This document shows positions 1 through 43,400 of a stretch of DNA of 64,000 nucleotides, in pieces; within the stretch, counting starts at the first letter, position 1; each line of letters begins with the position of its first letter. Both the position numbers and the translations under genes were made by a program. This DNA is from Oryzias latipes (Eukaryota; Chordata; Actinopteri; Beloniformes; Adrianichthyidae): positions 15,423,825-15,487,824 of the forward strand of contig NC_019881.2 in assembly GCF_002234675.1 (NCBI RefSeq). The letters are read 5' to 3'. The notes below the pieces were generated by a model. That model did no database searches, was not told the origin of the DNA, and was given only the letters and a program-made list of their open reading frames with translations.

Positions 1-708
1 GCTCTTGCAAAGCTTGCAAATGAACTCTGATGCAGTTAGCAACAGTGTGAATGTGCATAGACAATAAAGAAAAAGCAGAATTGAAACAAGGATAATAAGA
101 AATGCGAGTGCAGCTCATTGGTAGTAGCAAAAACAGGCATTTTTTTCTAAATATGGAATAGTTTGACTTTTAACTAATGTTGATAAGACTTCCTTTCAAA
201 ATAAAAGACACTGTGCAACACAGGATTCCCCCAATGCAGCAATTTCAGCAGAAATAAATGTTTATTTTACCATTTTTGGTGCATATCAGCCAGAAATGCA
301 TAAATCTACCTACCATACATTAAATCAGAGCTAAAAAAGTGATCCTTACTGTATTTTTGGAATCATAAAATCCTTGAAATTGTTTAAATAGTTTTTAAGC
401 TGTTTCAATTGTGTTGGACGTTCACATTACAAGTGTGTGCCTCTGCACTGATGCACACCTTACAGCAAAATACTTTCCTCCAAAAATGTGCTTCAGAGTT
501 TGGAATTTTCTTGAGAAACCAAACCAAATTAAAAACTAATTTTCTTCAACTGAGTCCTACAGTTAGAGTTCTTTTACTTGAACCTGTGTGGATGACATGG
601 GTCTCTCAGAATATAAAGTACAGAAAAATATCTAGTTCTGTTTGTTTTCAGCTTTATCATTGAATTGTAGCGTTTTAAACTAAATGCAGATTTTGTGAAT
701 GTCCTCAG
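1..708 (+). other. Intron of the collagen VII-like gene
   Basis: AT-rich sequence with no collagen-like exon and no plausible splice-bounded reading frame. It ends in the acceptor at 707-708 before the first exon in the window. Since that exon continues an open Gly-X-Y frame, this stretch is intron of the same gene. Confidence 0.7.
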
Positions 709-32405
<31,697 letters not shown>

Positions 32406-33504
32406 ATATGTAACCGTGGATATGACTTACAAAGCAATATGAATGAACATTTGAGGATGCAAAAACACCAGTTTGAGAAAAATGCATCTGTGATCCCTCA
32501 GGGTTGATTATGAAGATGGTAAATTTGATGCTGATTTTTGAACATATTGTTTACAAATTCATTTTTAACATCTTGCATTGATTTTATTTATATACATGAT
32601 GATTACAGTTGTTTATTTGACTGATAGCTGTTTTTAATCTGAAGCAAATGAAACATTTTTTATACTTGTGTAAGTTAAATATAACTTGAATGTAATTATA
32701 GCGTATGTTTGTCCCTGCCTCCCCTCCCACAGAATACAACATTTACCTTTCTTGTGGGTTTTTTTTTAATCGTTTTGCAAAAATGTGAAGCTGATGGGCT
32801 GCTGCCTCCTCCAGCACCACATATGCTTTTTCAGCAGGGGGTGTTATGGGTCAGGCTGGGAGCCAGATGAGGGGCCAACAGGAACCCACTGACTCTCCAT
32901 TAGATCAGCCCAGCAGTTGATGGTGATGTGGGGAGGGGGGGGTGGGGTCTCTGCATCAGCATGGATAAAAAAAAGTTTCTGAATTTTTGTGTCCTTCCCT
33001 TAGAAAATCCAACAGTAAAATCAGAAGATTCCACGGGTGGAGGCGTTGAAAGCGTCATGATTCACACTCGTGTCAATAATTTTCTCATGTTTCTAAATGA
33101 ACAAATCATCAAGTTGATTTCCAGTAATAGTCTTGTCAAACACAGAGACGTATTTCAGGGCCGAGCTCCCCCGAGGCCTCCTTCATGCTGGTCGCGATTC
33201 GACTCCGTAATGTGCCACATGCTAAGATGGCCGACAGAGCTGTGAGATATGGTCGCATTCAAGAGCAGTTTAACTAAACTGTATTCACTTTTTCTTTAAG
33301 AAAAAAAAAGAAAAAAAGAAAGAAAAATATACTAAATTTTTGGTTATTTGCAAGACTGTAAGACTGCTAGAGCCTGTATAAATTAGTGCAACGTGATAAG
33401 TTGGCTGTTTAAAACAAGTGGGCAAGAAAGTCATTTATTATACAAGTAGGAGATTGAACCTCAATATATTTTTATTTATTTCCAGTTTTTGTCAGAATCA
33501 AAGT

Positions 33505-33524
33505 AATAAAACATTTTAATAAAT
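33505..33524 (+). promoter_or_regulatory. Candidate col7a1 polyadenylation signals
   Basis: Two AATAAA hexamers, at 33505-33510 and 33519-33524, are the first canonical signals I saw after the stop codon. They would give a 3' UTR of about 1.1 kb. Use is inferred from position only. Confidence 0.4.
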
Positions 33525-34027
33525 TCTTTATGTGGTGTTAAAATCTTGCCGTTTTAAACCCGACATTAACTGTTTTACGTATTTGGAAACAGTTAGTAAC
33601 CAAAATAGACACTAATTAAAAAGTGCAGACTCCCATTTCAGTACTGCAACAAATATGCAATTTATCCTAAATGTCAAATGATTGTAGTTTTTTTTTTTTT
33701 TTATATAAATTCATATCAAAAAACCTTTAAACAAAAAGGTATTTTATGAGTAAAATTATTTATTTAGTGCATCAAATCTTCATTTTTCTTTAACTAATTG
33801 ATCATTTCTGTTTGAAGGAAGAATTGAAATATGACAAAATAAAGAAATAAAATCAAAGAATCAAATCAAATATTACCTTAATGTTCAGACTCTATCTGCA
33901 AAGGATTTACACATTAAGAAAACTTGACTTACTTCAAAAAAGTAGTCGTGCCAGTTTACCGTATCTTTCTGCTCATCTTGTTATGAAAGTTAACAAAAAC
34001 CATTGTTGTTCAAATTCAGGTTTCACC

Positions 34028-34239
34028 TTAACCCTTGTGCTATCCTAGGCACTTTAACATTGGGAGTTGGGTCATCTAGACCCACTAGACAGTGCGCTGA
34101 AGCTTTTTCTTCAATGATTTGTGATCTTCACTGGTGTTCATGGATTACATGAAATCTTTCCACCTTTATCCACCTTTGTCATGGTAGGGAGAACACGTCA
34201 ATGTAAGGGTGGGGTCATCTAAGATAGAACAAGGGTTAT
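34028..34239 (-). mobile_element. piggyBac-like MITE, copy 2 (inverted relative to copy 1)
   Basis: Same termini (CCCTTGTGCTATCCTAG at the left, AAGATAGAACAAGGG at the right). The left flank is TTAA and the right flank has decayed to TTAT. Its internal sequence is the reverse complement of the 29327 copy. Intergenic, 3' of col7a1. Confidence 0.8.
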
Positions 34240-36308
34240 ATACCTTTATTGTTTCTACGTGATGCCAATCCATTGAATTTCCAGTGAAAAAATAAATATT
34301 TACATAAAAAGGAAACAACTGTATTAGCTATTTGAAACAAATTTGAATGTCTCAGTCAGCTGTGATCAAGATTCATCACATTAAAGCTGAAAATATTGCC
34401 AGTAAAAGTGTTGTCACAAACTGCTCACTGCTCACTTTCATCATCCTGACTTCATTCAGACAAATCACCTTAGGAACGACTGAATGAAAACATCTGAACG
34501 TCATACCCAGAACTGCAGCCACGACGATTTTTGGGATGGAATTAATCCCCTTTCCTTTTTCGGGTCCAGGTTAAAAATAACTCCAAGGTTTGACAAAGCA
34601 GCATTAAATGGCCGAGATAATACCACACACGGTAATTTTGCATCCGGAGCTGAGGCCAAACACCAGATGATGCAGCGAAGTTCATAACATCCTGCATGTA
34701 TTCTGGATTTTGTTTTGATTTATTTTTATGCAATAAATCTGTACTGAGGTTGCAAGATTGATCCTTTCTTCTACTGCAATTCAGCTCAAACCAACTAAAA
34801 GCTTGTTCTTTTTGTGTTTCTGATTAAATTGACATCTTTAAACACTATGACTTCCGTTCACACAATGTTTTTATTTAGATACTGTTCCTTTTATAAGCTT
34901 TGTTTCTGTTCATCTTAAGACTCAAAGTTCAAAGTGATCAACAAGCCTTCACATCTAAACATACCAAGCTGTGGAGAGGCGTGTAATTCCATTTCAGAGA
35001 GGCGCTGTGTTTCAGAGAGGCAGGAGTGGGAGGACGTCTTGTTGCATACTGTGTCACAGTGTGTGACTGCTCCAGCTGTGAGGACTTAAATTCATATTAA
35101 TGAAGCTGAATGAAGTTGCTCATCAGAGCTCGACCCAACACCTCTTCCATTACTGTGCTTCGTCTTCATTTTCAGTTGCAGTCTTCACACTCTTTTTCCT
35201 TTGTGAACTCAAATGCAGTTAACTAACAATAATCTCAACTATCTGTTTGATTCAAAATCTTGAGCATCATTTAGATTTTATTAGGTAATCCTTCAATCAT
35301 TTAACTGAGCTTCAGAGGTGACGAAATATGCTTTTTTTTATTTTCCATGGGATGCAAACTACTAATGCCAGAGATAAAAGTGGATTTTGACAACTATTTC
35401 TTTTTTAATTTAAGCCCGTTTTTCCCTGCATGACTTAAAACTAAGGGAGGAAATGCGCCTTTTTCTGGCACAGTCCTTAGGGTTACAGCTGCTGAAGACC
35501 TAGTTTCTCTTTTGTGTGTGATTATTTTACTCCTGTGATTCCATCTCTTCTTCATCTTTGTCAAAATACTGCTGTCAAAGTTATGGGCTTTTCCATTTTG
35601 GATTCAGAATAGAATTTGAAATTCTAAAAGTTTCTTCAGCATTCTCCAGCAATTGCTCTCAGGAATTTGCATTTAGTCCTGGATTTTTCAAAATAAGAGA
35701 ATAAAACATTCCCCAGCTTGGGGGAAGCCAAGCTGTCTCTTAGTGTTTCTAAAATTGGTTTGAATTTCTGGGGATGCCCTTCGAATCTTCATTCTGAACC
35801 TTGCATTGTTGCAGAAGTTTTATTCTGATGACTGTGTTCCAGGGATTGCATTTTGGCTTAATCCTCCTTTATTCAACACAGCATTCAGACGCCCTGTTGT
35901 CAGTTGATAAAACTGGTTCTAGAAGTTCCCTTCGCTCAACAAAGTTACTCCACAGTTGTCACCTTTGTTAAAAATGCATTTTTTTATTGTTGTATGTACA
36001 CTGTGAACACAGTGTTACCCACAAATGACCTTACCATCCTCTAGTAACCCACACTAAGCCAGGAGAGCCATTTTAAAAGTTGGCTTTGTATTCTGCTTTG
36101 TGTATTCTGTTGTCTGACTGTCCTCATTTCGGGTTGTACTTACAACTGAATTCATTCTTGTAGATTAATAAAGTACCATTTTAGTGTCATTTTTGCATTC
36201 CAATGAGAGAGGTCCAAAAAGAAAACAAGACGGTTCAGTTAAGTCTGCTTGCTATGAGGCAAACTACTATTTGTAAAATCACAAAAGTCTAATAGCTTTG
36301 ATCAAATG

Positions 36309-36840
36309 TAAAAACTCACTCCGATGAAATCACGTTGTTGGTGTTTTTAACATGTTCTTATAGCATTTTTCCCATGAGGGAGGAAAGAAAATTAAGCTTA
36401 AAATTGCATTTTCTGAGTATTTCTTTATTCAAATTGTTATGAATCATGAGCAGATGAATAAAATGATGTTAGAAGAAGCTTATAAGTGTGATGTAGGGCC
36501 TACACGGGCCAGCCACAAGCTCCTTGCTCCACTCCATTCCAATATGTCCGCTTGCAGACACATAGATCCATATACGTCTTCACATTTTCTTCGTTTGACC
36601 TGGCATTTGGCTCAAAACTGTACGGCTGGATTATAGCTACAATATTGCTTGCCATTTTTGTTGCAAAGGTAATGTGCAACAATTACCGATGCTTTTGTGC
36701 CTGACCCATAGGTTGGGATTGTGAGGCACTGTAAGCTAACGGGAGAGCGTGTAAACAAAGGGATGATGGGAAATGGGGACAGCCTACTTTGCCCACAGTT
36801 CCACCCAGTTTAGAGGTAAATCTCTAATGAACTCGATGTA
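36309..36840 (+). repeat. Family A element, copy 8
   Basis: Starts AAAAACTCACTCCGATGAAA, has the full core including TTGGCTCAAAACTGTACGGC, and fades out after TAAATCTCTAATGAACTC without the 3' inverted end. Intergenic, between col7a1 and the urocortin gene. Confidence 0.75.
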
Positions 36841-37646
36841 TTCATTACTTTGGCATTTCCCGTCTTTAACAGGGAGATCCTTAAGTCTTCATTGACTTGA
36901 AGAAACATGACTTGAGATTTACAAAACTCAGTGTGAGTCTGGAAGTGTGAAATGACTCACAAAGTTTTGGGGTTGGGAGCTGTCCCTGGTGCTGAACCAG
37001 TGATTCAACAATTGTGTCCATAAATCTGGTGGTTTAAATCAGGTCTAACATGTTAAGATAAAAGTATAATCACGTAAAAACACGAAGGAGGGCTGTGTTT
37101 TGCATGAAAACAAGGCGTTTCATCATAATCGTTCTTCATCAAAAACTTTTTTTTTTAATAATTGATTTGTTCAGTAACTATGGCAAAACAGCCAATAGGA
37201 AGGCTCTGGCAAACCCAAATGTCAAGGAGATGACGTTGTTGCTGGCGTAGGGCTGCAGTTTGATTGCTCCTACTAAACGAAAGCTGTGGGGAATGGACGC
37301 AGACACTCAGCTCTGCTGACCTCCGCGCTTTCTTGTGCATGCTGACTTTTCCACGCGGGGACAGGCTCTGTTACCTCTCGCACACTATTTCTTCACCAAA
37401 GGACCAGCGTGGTGAGTTGCAGAGTAACTTTATGACTCAGTTGGCATTATTTGTATCTTGTTTCATGATCATGAAAAGTTGCTGATTTTGTTTTGATCTG
37501 AGTGTGAAAAAACACAATAACCTATTGGTTTTTATTAATTTAAACAACCACAAGGATTGCAAGATATGGGGAGGAAATTAAATAACATGCATTTTCATTA
37601 TCTTTTATATGTTTATTGATATGCTTTTGGACTCAGAGGACACAGC

Positions 37647-38117
37647 ATGCTGTCGTCCCTGAAGACTCTGCTGCTGCTCTCGGTCCTTTGCGCACCGACC
37701 TCCAGCCTGTGCCTGCGCTTCTACCCGACGCGCTCCCGTCTCCTCTGCAACGACTACATGGCAATCGGGGTCGGGAGTGACAAAAGCGAGCCCGACTACT
37801 CTACAACGGACGGGTGGGGGTCCCTCCTGCAGTCCGCGGAGTATCTCACTTCTTCTTCATCCTTATCTGCTGAATCCAGTCGGGAAAAAAGGACTTCCAG
37901 TCCCGCAAACTACCGCTTCATGAGCCGGACGAAGCTCAGAGGGCAGATGATGCGCAACAATTTGAACAAAGGGGACCGCAGGAGTAGACTGACCCTGTCC
38001 CTGGACGTCCCGACCAACATCATGAACGTCCTCTTCGATGTGGCCAAAGCCAAAAACCTGCGCGCAAAGGCGGCGGAGAACGCGCGTCTCCTGGCGCATG
38101 TTGGACGGAGAAAATAA
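37647..38117 (+). CDS. ucn3l: Urocortin-3-type neuropeptide precursor (CRH family)
   Basis: Encodes a 156-residue secreted preprohormone for a CRF-receptor (mainly type 2) ligand that acts in stress, feeding and cardiovascular control. Seen: Leu-rich signal peptide (MLSSLKTLLLLSVLCAPTSS), a conserved cryptic segment (LCLRFYPTRSRLLC), dibasic sites, then RRSR as a furin-type cut before a 38-residue peptide starting LTLSLDVPTNIMNVLFDVAK and ending ARLLAHV. The following Gly-Arg-Arg-Lys supplies C-terminal amidation. The mature peptide is closer to UCN3 (FTLSLDVPTNIMNLLFNIAK) than to mammalian UCN2. The coding region is a single GC-rich exon in an AT-rich setting, as usual for the family, with an acceptor-like AG just upstream. 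It lies next to a collagen VII gene, where mammals have UCN2, so the symbol (ucn3-like or ucn2 with an ancestral peptide) is open. Confidence 0.93.
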   Translation: MLSSLKTLLLLSVLCAPTSSLCLRFYPTRSRLLCNDYMAIGVGSDKSEPDYSTTDGWGSLLQSAEYLTSSSSLSAESSREKRTSSPANYRFMSRTKLRGQMMRNNLNKGDRRSRLTLSLDVPTNIMNVLFDVAKAKNLRAKAAENARLLAHVGRRK

Positions 38118-38944
38118 AAAAACAACGGACAACTTCTCGGCGCACTACATTTCTTATCAAGGGAAACAACTTTAAAAATACAGATTCAGTAACGATGAGT
38201 AATTTGGTCTAAAGTTTCATGTCTGTAAGTTTGTGTTTTTTTTCATATCCTCAAGGAGTGAAGAAAGATAAACAACTTTTAATTTGAAAATATTAAAAAA
38301 AGGGAACCGTGGTTTTAAACAAAAACTTGAAAATTAGAGAAAATGTTGAATTCTGACTTTTCAATTCTGTGATCAATATTGATATTAATTTTAGAGTGCA
38401 TTTGGGTTCAGAAAAACATGTTTTACTGAAACAACAAACATTTTTGTTGCCACCTAAATAAATGAAAAGCAAGTTTTCTAGCATTTGTTTTTTGCATTGT
38501 AAGTTAATTAGACAAATGAACTTTTATTTACCACAATTTACATCTTTTAAACTAACATTTGTTTTGAATAGCCAATGCTTTCCCAACCATAAAACGAAAT
38601 AGATTTAAATTATAACAAAACAGTTTTTGTTTGCTTTTCTCAGCCAATAGTTCCATTCAAAGGGTTCCCAGTGTTTTATCATTAACATTTTATAATTATA
38701 ATGCCTGGAAAACATATTCTCATTTTGCTGTTTTGTCTTTTAAATGTTCAAATGGAATATCCAAATTAAAATATGTTAAAAATGATAATAAAGAAGAGAT
38801 ACCCTAATATACCAATGTTGACAAAAAATGTACAAAAACCTTGTGAGATTTAGTAAAATTGCAATTGCATAGGAATGTATGCGTGTTCATCAGATGTGTC
38901 TTATTTTTATATTCAAAATAAAGGATTATTTTTCCTCAAATAAA
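38118..38944 (+). other. Probable 3' UTR of the urocortin gene
   Basis: AT-rich noncoding sequence follows the stop. AATAAA hexamers occur at 38787, 38917 and 38939; the last two are followed by T-rich sequence. Which is used cannot be told from sequence. Confidence 0.4.
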
Positions 38945-40465
38945 GCATACATAACTACACACATGTCCCTCCTTCAATGCACTATTTAAAATACTATAAT
39001 TTATAAAACGTAAAAAAATTTTTTCTTTACATCTAACAATTAAAAGCCAAAATCTGATTGACATATACTTGATAAATTTAGTTATGTTTTATCACGATAC
39101 GTTATAAAATTATATGGTCATATAATAAAGCTCAAAAATATAAAACATGTTAAAAAGTTTTAATTTCTCCAGCAACACACGTACTGTGTGTACAATTTGT
39201 GTCCACAAGAGGGTGCCAAACCGCTTTCCCCACTTTTCTCTTGCCCTTTACCTCTACTTTGTGGCATTTATTGATCAAATCCGATCGGGATAAAAACTAT
39301 TCATCACTTAAATTGAAGTATACTGATTAACTATATTTTTGGTTACAATATAACTTTTATACAAAGTTTTTTTTTTTTTTTCAATTATTTTCTAAATTAA
39401 TTTTGCCACTTTTATCAGACATGACCTATTTTTGATTTCCATTTGTTTTCAATTCTGAAAAAAATATGGAGTAAAATAATCTCAGCAAAAACATAATATA
39501 AGCACAAATGATCAAACTATTTGGTCCATTTCTAGTAGGGGTGGGATTATATAAGCTTGCTTCTTTCCACTCCTTTTCAAGCAATAAATCAAACTCTACT
39601 TATACTTTAGTTAATGATCTGTAATGAGTTTGATAAATATGTGTAAATTCTTCATTGCTTTGACTACAATGCTTGAAGTAAATTAATAAAATCAAAAATC
39701 AAAAAGAAATAGCCAACTGTTTGATTCAAGACTCATCACAACGACAACATCTTATGGCAACTTGGATAATAACTGATAATAACTGACCTGACATGGGTAA
39801 AATAATAAATATCTCTTTCCCACAAAATAATATCTCTTCCTCGCACAATAATTAAGTTGTGCAAATAAAAAAAATATCTTGTTCCCACAAAATAATATTC
39901 CATTCCCTCGCATTAATTAATTTGTGCGAATTAAATAATTCACATAGGAGTCATTCATAAATACGGATATGAGCAATATTTGGATTTAAAGCAGATACTT
40001 TCACATTTCCGTCTGTGTGTATCTCATTACATTGCATGGAAGCCACAGAGGATGTTTAGAGATCAAATTTCTTTATTTTAAAAAGCACAAAAGCATCGGT
40101 AATCAGGTGTCCATGTCTGGATTCATTCACATACTCACTCCATCCTGCCACATCCAAATGCCACTTTCTGCCACTACCTCCGTGTCTCTAGTATTTTTTA
40201 TATTAATTATCCTTTGATGTTAAGAATCGATTTACAATATTTTTTTATTTTTCCGCCTTAGCCTTTTCAAAAAAGAAAAAAAAAATTGTTTTGTTTTTTG
40301 TACAAGAGCTCCCTCTTTCGGCCATTTGGTGGTAATGCTTTGACGTCCGTTCCGTCGACGTGGACGCCGAACAGGAAGAGACTTTCTGCTTTTGGCTACG
40401 TGGAAGTAGCAGATCTTTCGTCCGAGGCTAAGAGCATCTGCTGCCTTCGTCCTCAGTCCTAAAAA
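38945..40465. other. Intergenic region and copg2 promoter/5' UTR
   Basis: AT-rich, with the degenerate repeat at 39780-39940. Composition changes near 40320-40460, where CpG-containing sequence (CCGTCGACGTGGACGCC) leads up to the copg2 start codon. That part is probably the promoter and 5' UTR. No TATA box is evident. Confidence 0.45.
39780..39940 (+). repeat. AT-rich degenerate tandem repeat
   Basis: Two diverged units of roughly 75 bp each carry TTCCCACAAAATAATAT followed by a CTCGCA..AATTAA..TTGTGC pattern. Each unit is partly palindromic. Intergenic, upstream of copg2. Confidence 0.45.
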
Positions 40466-43400
40466 ATGATTAAAAAATTTGACAAGAAAGACGAAGAGTC
40501 TGGTAAGACTGGGGTTTATTTGGTTCAAAGATTGACAGCCTGACGTAACGAGTGTACTCGGCTGACGGCAATTTTAGGCTAAATGCTAAGCTAGGCTGTT
40601 AGCATAGTAGCTAAAATTAACGTTATATTGCAGGTTTGAGTCTAAAGTGTCGTTGATTGCGAACAAACGCCTTAAAATATTTTACTTTTGTCAGCAGTTA
40701 GCAACACTTAAAGATGATTAAACATTATAAATCTTTGTTAAATCTGGGTGAGAATTATTTGTCTTTGCTAACAATGGTCTTATCAATTAAGCTTATGTTG
40801 TGAATTTACTTCTTCTTGTTGCTGTGTCAGTAAATTATTACCCTTCGTGTGTTTTAACGTTATAGAATACAATTTTATTACAGACTCGAGGTCCAAATTG
40901 CAAAACTAAAGAAAAATTAGTAAATATATTAATGACGAGACATGCAGAACAATTAAAATACAATTAAAAAAAAGACTTAAAAATAAAACTACAGATGAAA
41001 AAAGTTTACTATTTAATACTCAATTAAAATTACTTTAGTCAACTATTTTATAATAGATAATCCCCTTTGAAGCAATTAGGTTTGGTAAAATTACTGAATC
41101 GTGTGTTTTATGTAAATAGGAAGTGGGTCAAACCCTTTCCAGCATCTGGAGAAGAGCGCTGTTTTGCAGGAGGTAAAGTCTATTTACTTATTTGGGCAAA
41201 AAAAGCTAAACAAAGATGTTTAACTTGTCCACTGGTTAAAGCAAAGTGTTGTTTACAGGCTCGCATCTTTAACGAGACCCCCATCAATCCGCGAAGATGC
41301 CTCCACATCCTCACCAAGATCATCTACCTGCTCAACCAGGTAAGATTTTGGGACAATTTTATTTGACCTACATATTTTCTGATTAGTCATTTACAATAAT
41401 CACTAAATTTAACCCTTTTTTTAAATGATTTTGCTCATGTAGGGAGAGCATTTTGGAACCACAGAAGCTACAGAGGCTTTCTTTGCAATGACAAGGCTGT
41501 TTCAGTCAAATGATGTAAGATTTTTTTTTAAATAACTGGTTTGCCACTTTCATTCAATATACGCTATATTTGTTGAAAAACTTTAATCTAGAGACATTTT
41601 ACCATCACTTTTATTAGCAAACATTGAGGAGGATGTGCTACCTCACCATCAAAGAGATGGCTAACATCTCTGAGGATGTGATCATCGTCACCAGCAGGTA
41701 CGATGTTGAAGAAAAGCATTTCCGTTTTATTACTCAGCATGATTTTTATATCTATTAATTGTTTCTGTGTTCTGTAGCTTGACCAAGGACATGACTGGAA
41801 AGGAAGATGTGTACAGAGGACCTGCCATCAGAGCCCTCTGCAGGATTACCGATGTAAGTTTCTCTCCATCAATTTTTACTTCTTTTTTCATAGTTTTTTC
41901 ACCATACAAGGGAAACAATTCGCTCCCCCTTGTGTAGTGCTGTCAAATTAAATAGAAGAAAATGTTGCTATTTTTTTTGTCTTCTTCCCACAGACCACCA
42001 TGCTGCAGGCCATTGAGAGGTACATGAAACAAGCTATTGTTGACAAGGTGCCCAGTGTATCGAGTTCAGCTTTAGTGTCTTCACTGGTATGAAATGGCAC
42101 AGTTTCACAAAAGAAATAGAGGTTTAATGCTTTCAGTTTTGTGTTGACCTTGTTTTGCTTTGTTGCTTAAACCCTGCAGCACATGGTCAAGATGAGCTAT
42201 GATGTGGTGAAACGCTGGGTCAATGAAGCTCAAGAGGCAGCCTCCAGTGACAACATTATGGTCCAGGTGATTACTTAGAAAATGCTAATTCAATCAGTCA
42301 AATCCTTCCATCCATTTTCCTTTAAAGTTTTCATTTTTCAGGCAAGAATCAGCTTTTTTGTTGTTTATAATGTAAGAATTTCTCATTTTAGTGTGGAAAG
42401 TTCCAGATTAGCTTACCAGTAGTTTAAATTTCTAGTTATTTGAAAATTGTTTTCATCGTCAAACAAAATTGATTTGGGTATAACATTTTGACCAAAAATG
42501 TAATCATTAACCAAATTGTGTTGAATCGTAAAATGTAGTTTTGAACGTTGTATTTCAGACGTTTTACCGTGCCCTCGCTGCTTGTGAAGAGAATAATCAG
42601 GATGTGAATTAAAAAGTCATGCGATTTCTCCATCCTATAGTACCATGCCCTCGGCTTGTTGTACCACCTGAGGAAGAATGACCGTCTTGCTGTGACCAAG
42701 ATGCTCAACAAGTTTACCAAGTCTGGCCTGAAGTCTCCGTTTGCTTACTGCATGCTGATCCGCATTGCAAGCAAACTGCTGGATGAAACAGAAGGAGGGT
42801 GAGTTCAACTGGAAAGAATTGATTGTTTTTTTTGTTCCCATTGTAAATTTTATTTGTGCGTCCAGTCACGACAGCCCCTTGTTCGACTTCATCGAGGGCT
42901 GTCTGAGGAACAAGAATGAGATGGTGGTGTATGAAGCTGCCTCCGCCATCGTCCATATGCCCAACTGCACCGCCAGAGAGCTGGCCCCAGCCGTGTCAGG
43001 TTACTATCTCACCCTCATCTCATTTCTAAAAGCTAGTTTTCGTCCACGGCTCACTCCAGTTCGCAACTTTAATATGTTTCCTTTTTTATCAGAAGTTTGC
43101 AGATCTGATCATAACTTGTTTGTGTTTCTGCAGTGCTGCAGCTCTTCTGCAGCTCTCCTAAAGCCGCCTTGAGGTACGCTGCTGTCAGGACTCTCAACAA
43201 GGTACTTCATCTGTTTCTAAGATGTCTCTCTTTTATTATGTGTAAACATAAGTGCGTCTCTTTGGGTAAAGGCTTGGGAGCACTTCTGTTTGTGTAATAT
43301 GAAAATAGGCTTGATGAAAGCATCAAATCTGAAGTTTTTTTTCTTCTTTGATTTTAAATTAGCCTCAGATTTAATAATTATTTGTAAACTCATCATCTGC

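Larger units (their letters stand above)
33525..37646. other. Intergenic region between col7a1 and the urocortin gene
   Basis: Holds the piggyBac-like MITE at 34028 and family A copy 8 at 36309, otherwise AT-rich sequence without a supportable gene. The last few hundred bases must contain the urocortin promoter. A possible noncoding first exon could end at the GTGAGT donor near 37410, spliced to an acceptor just before 37639, but this is guesswork. Confidence 0.45.

Noticed and set aside
409-663. 84-codon + strand frame near the left edge
   Set aside because: No Gly-X-Y pattern, no family resemblance, AT-rich; intronic.
32928-33245. 105-codon frame downstream of the Kunitz exon
   Set aside because: Contains no recognisable domain and sits where the collagen 3' UTR is expected.
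42560-42612. Possible extra copg2 exon after the AG at 42558
   Set aside because: The frame soon hits a stop, there is no donor, and exons 42266 and 42641 already join without a gap relative to human COPG2.
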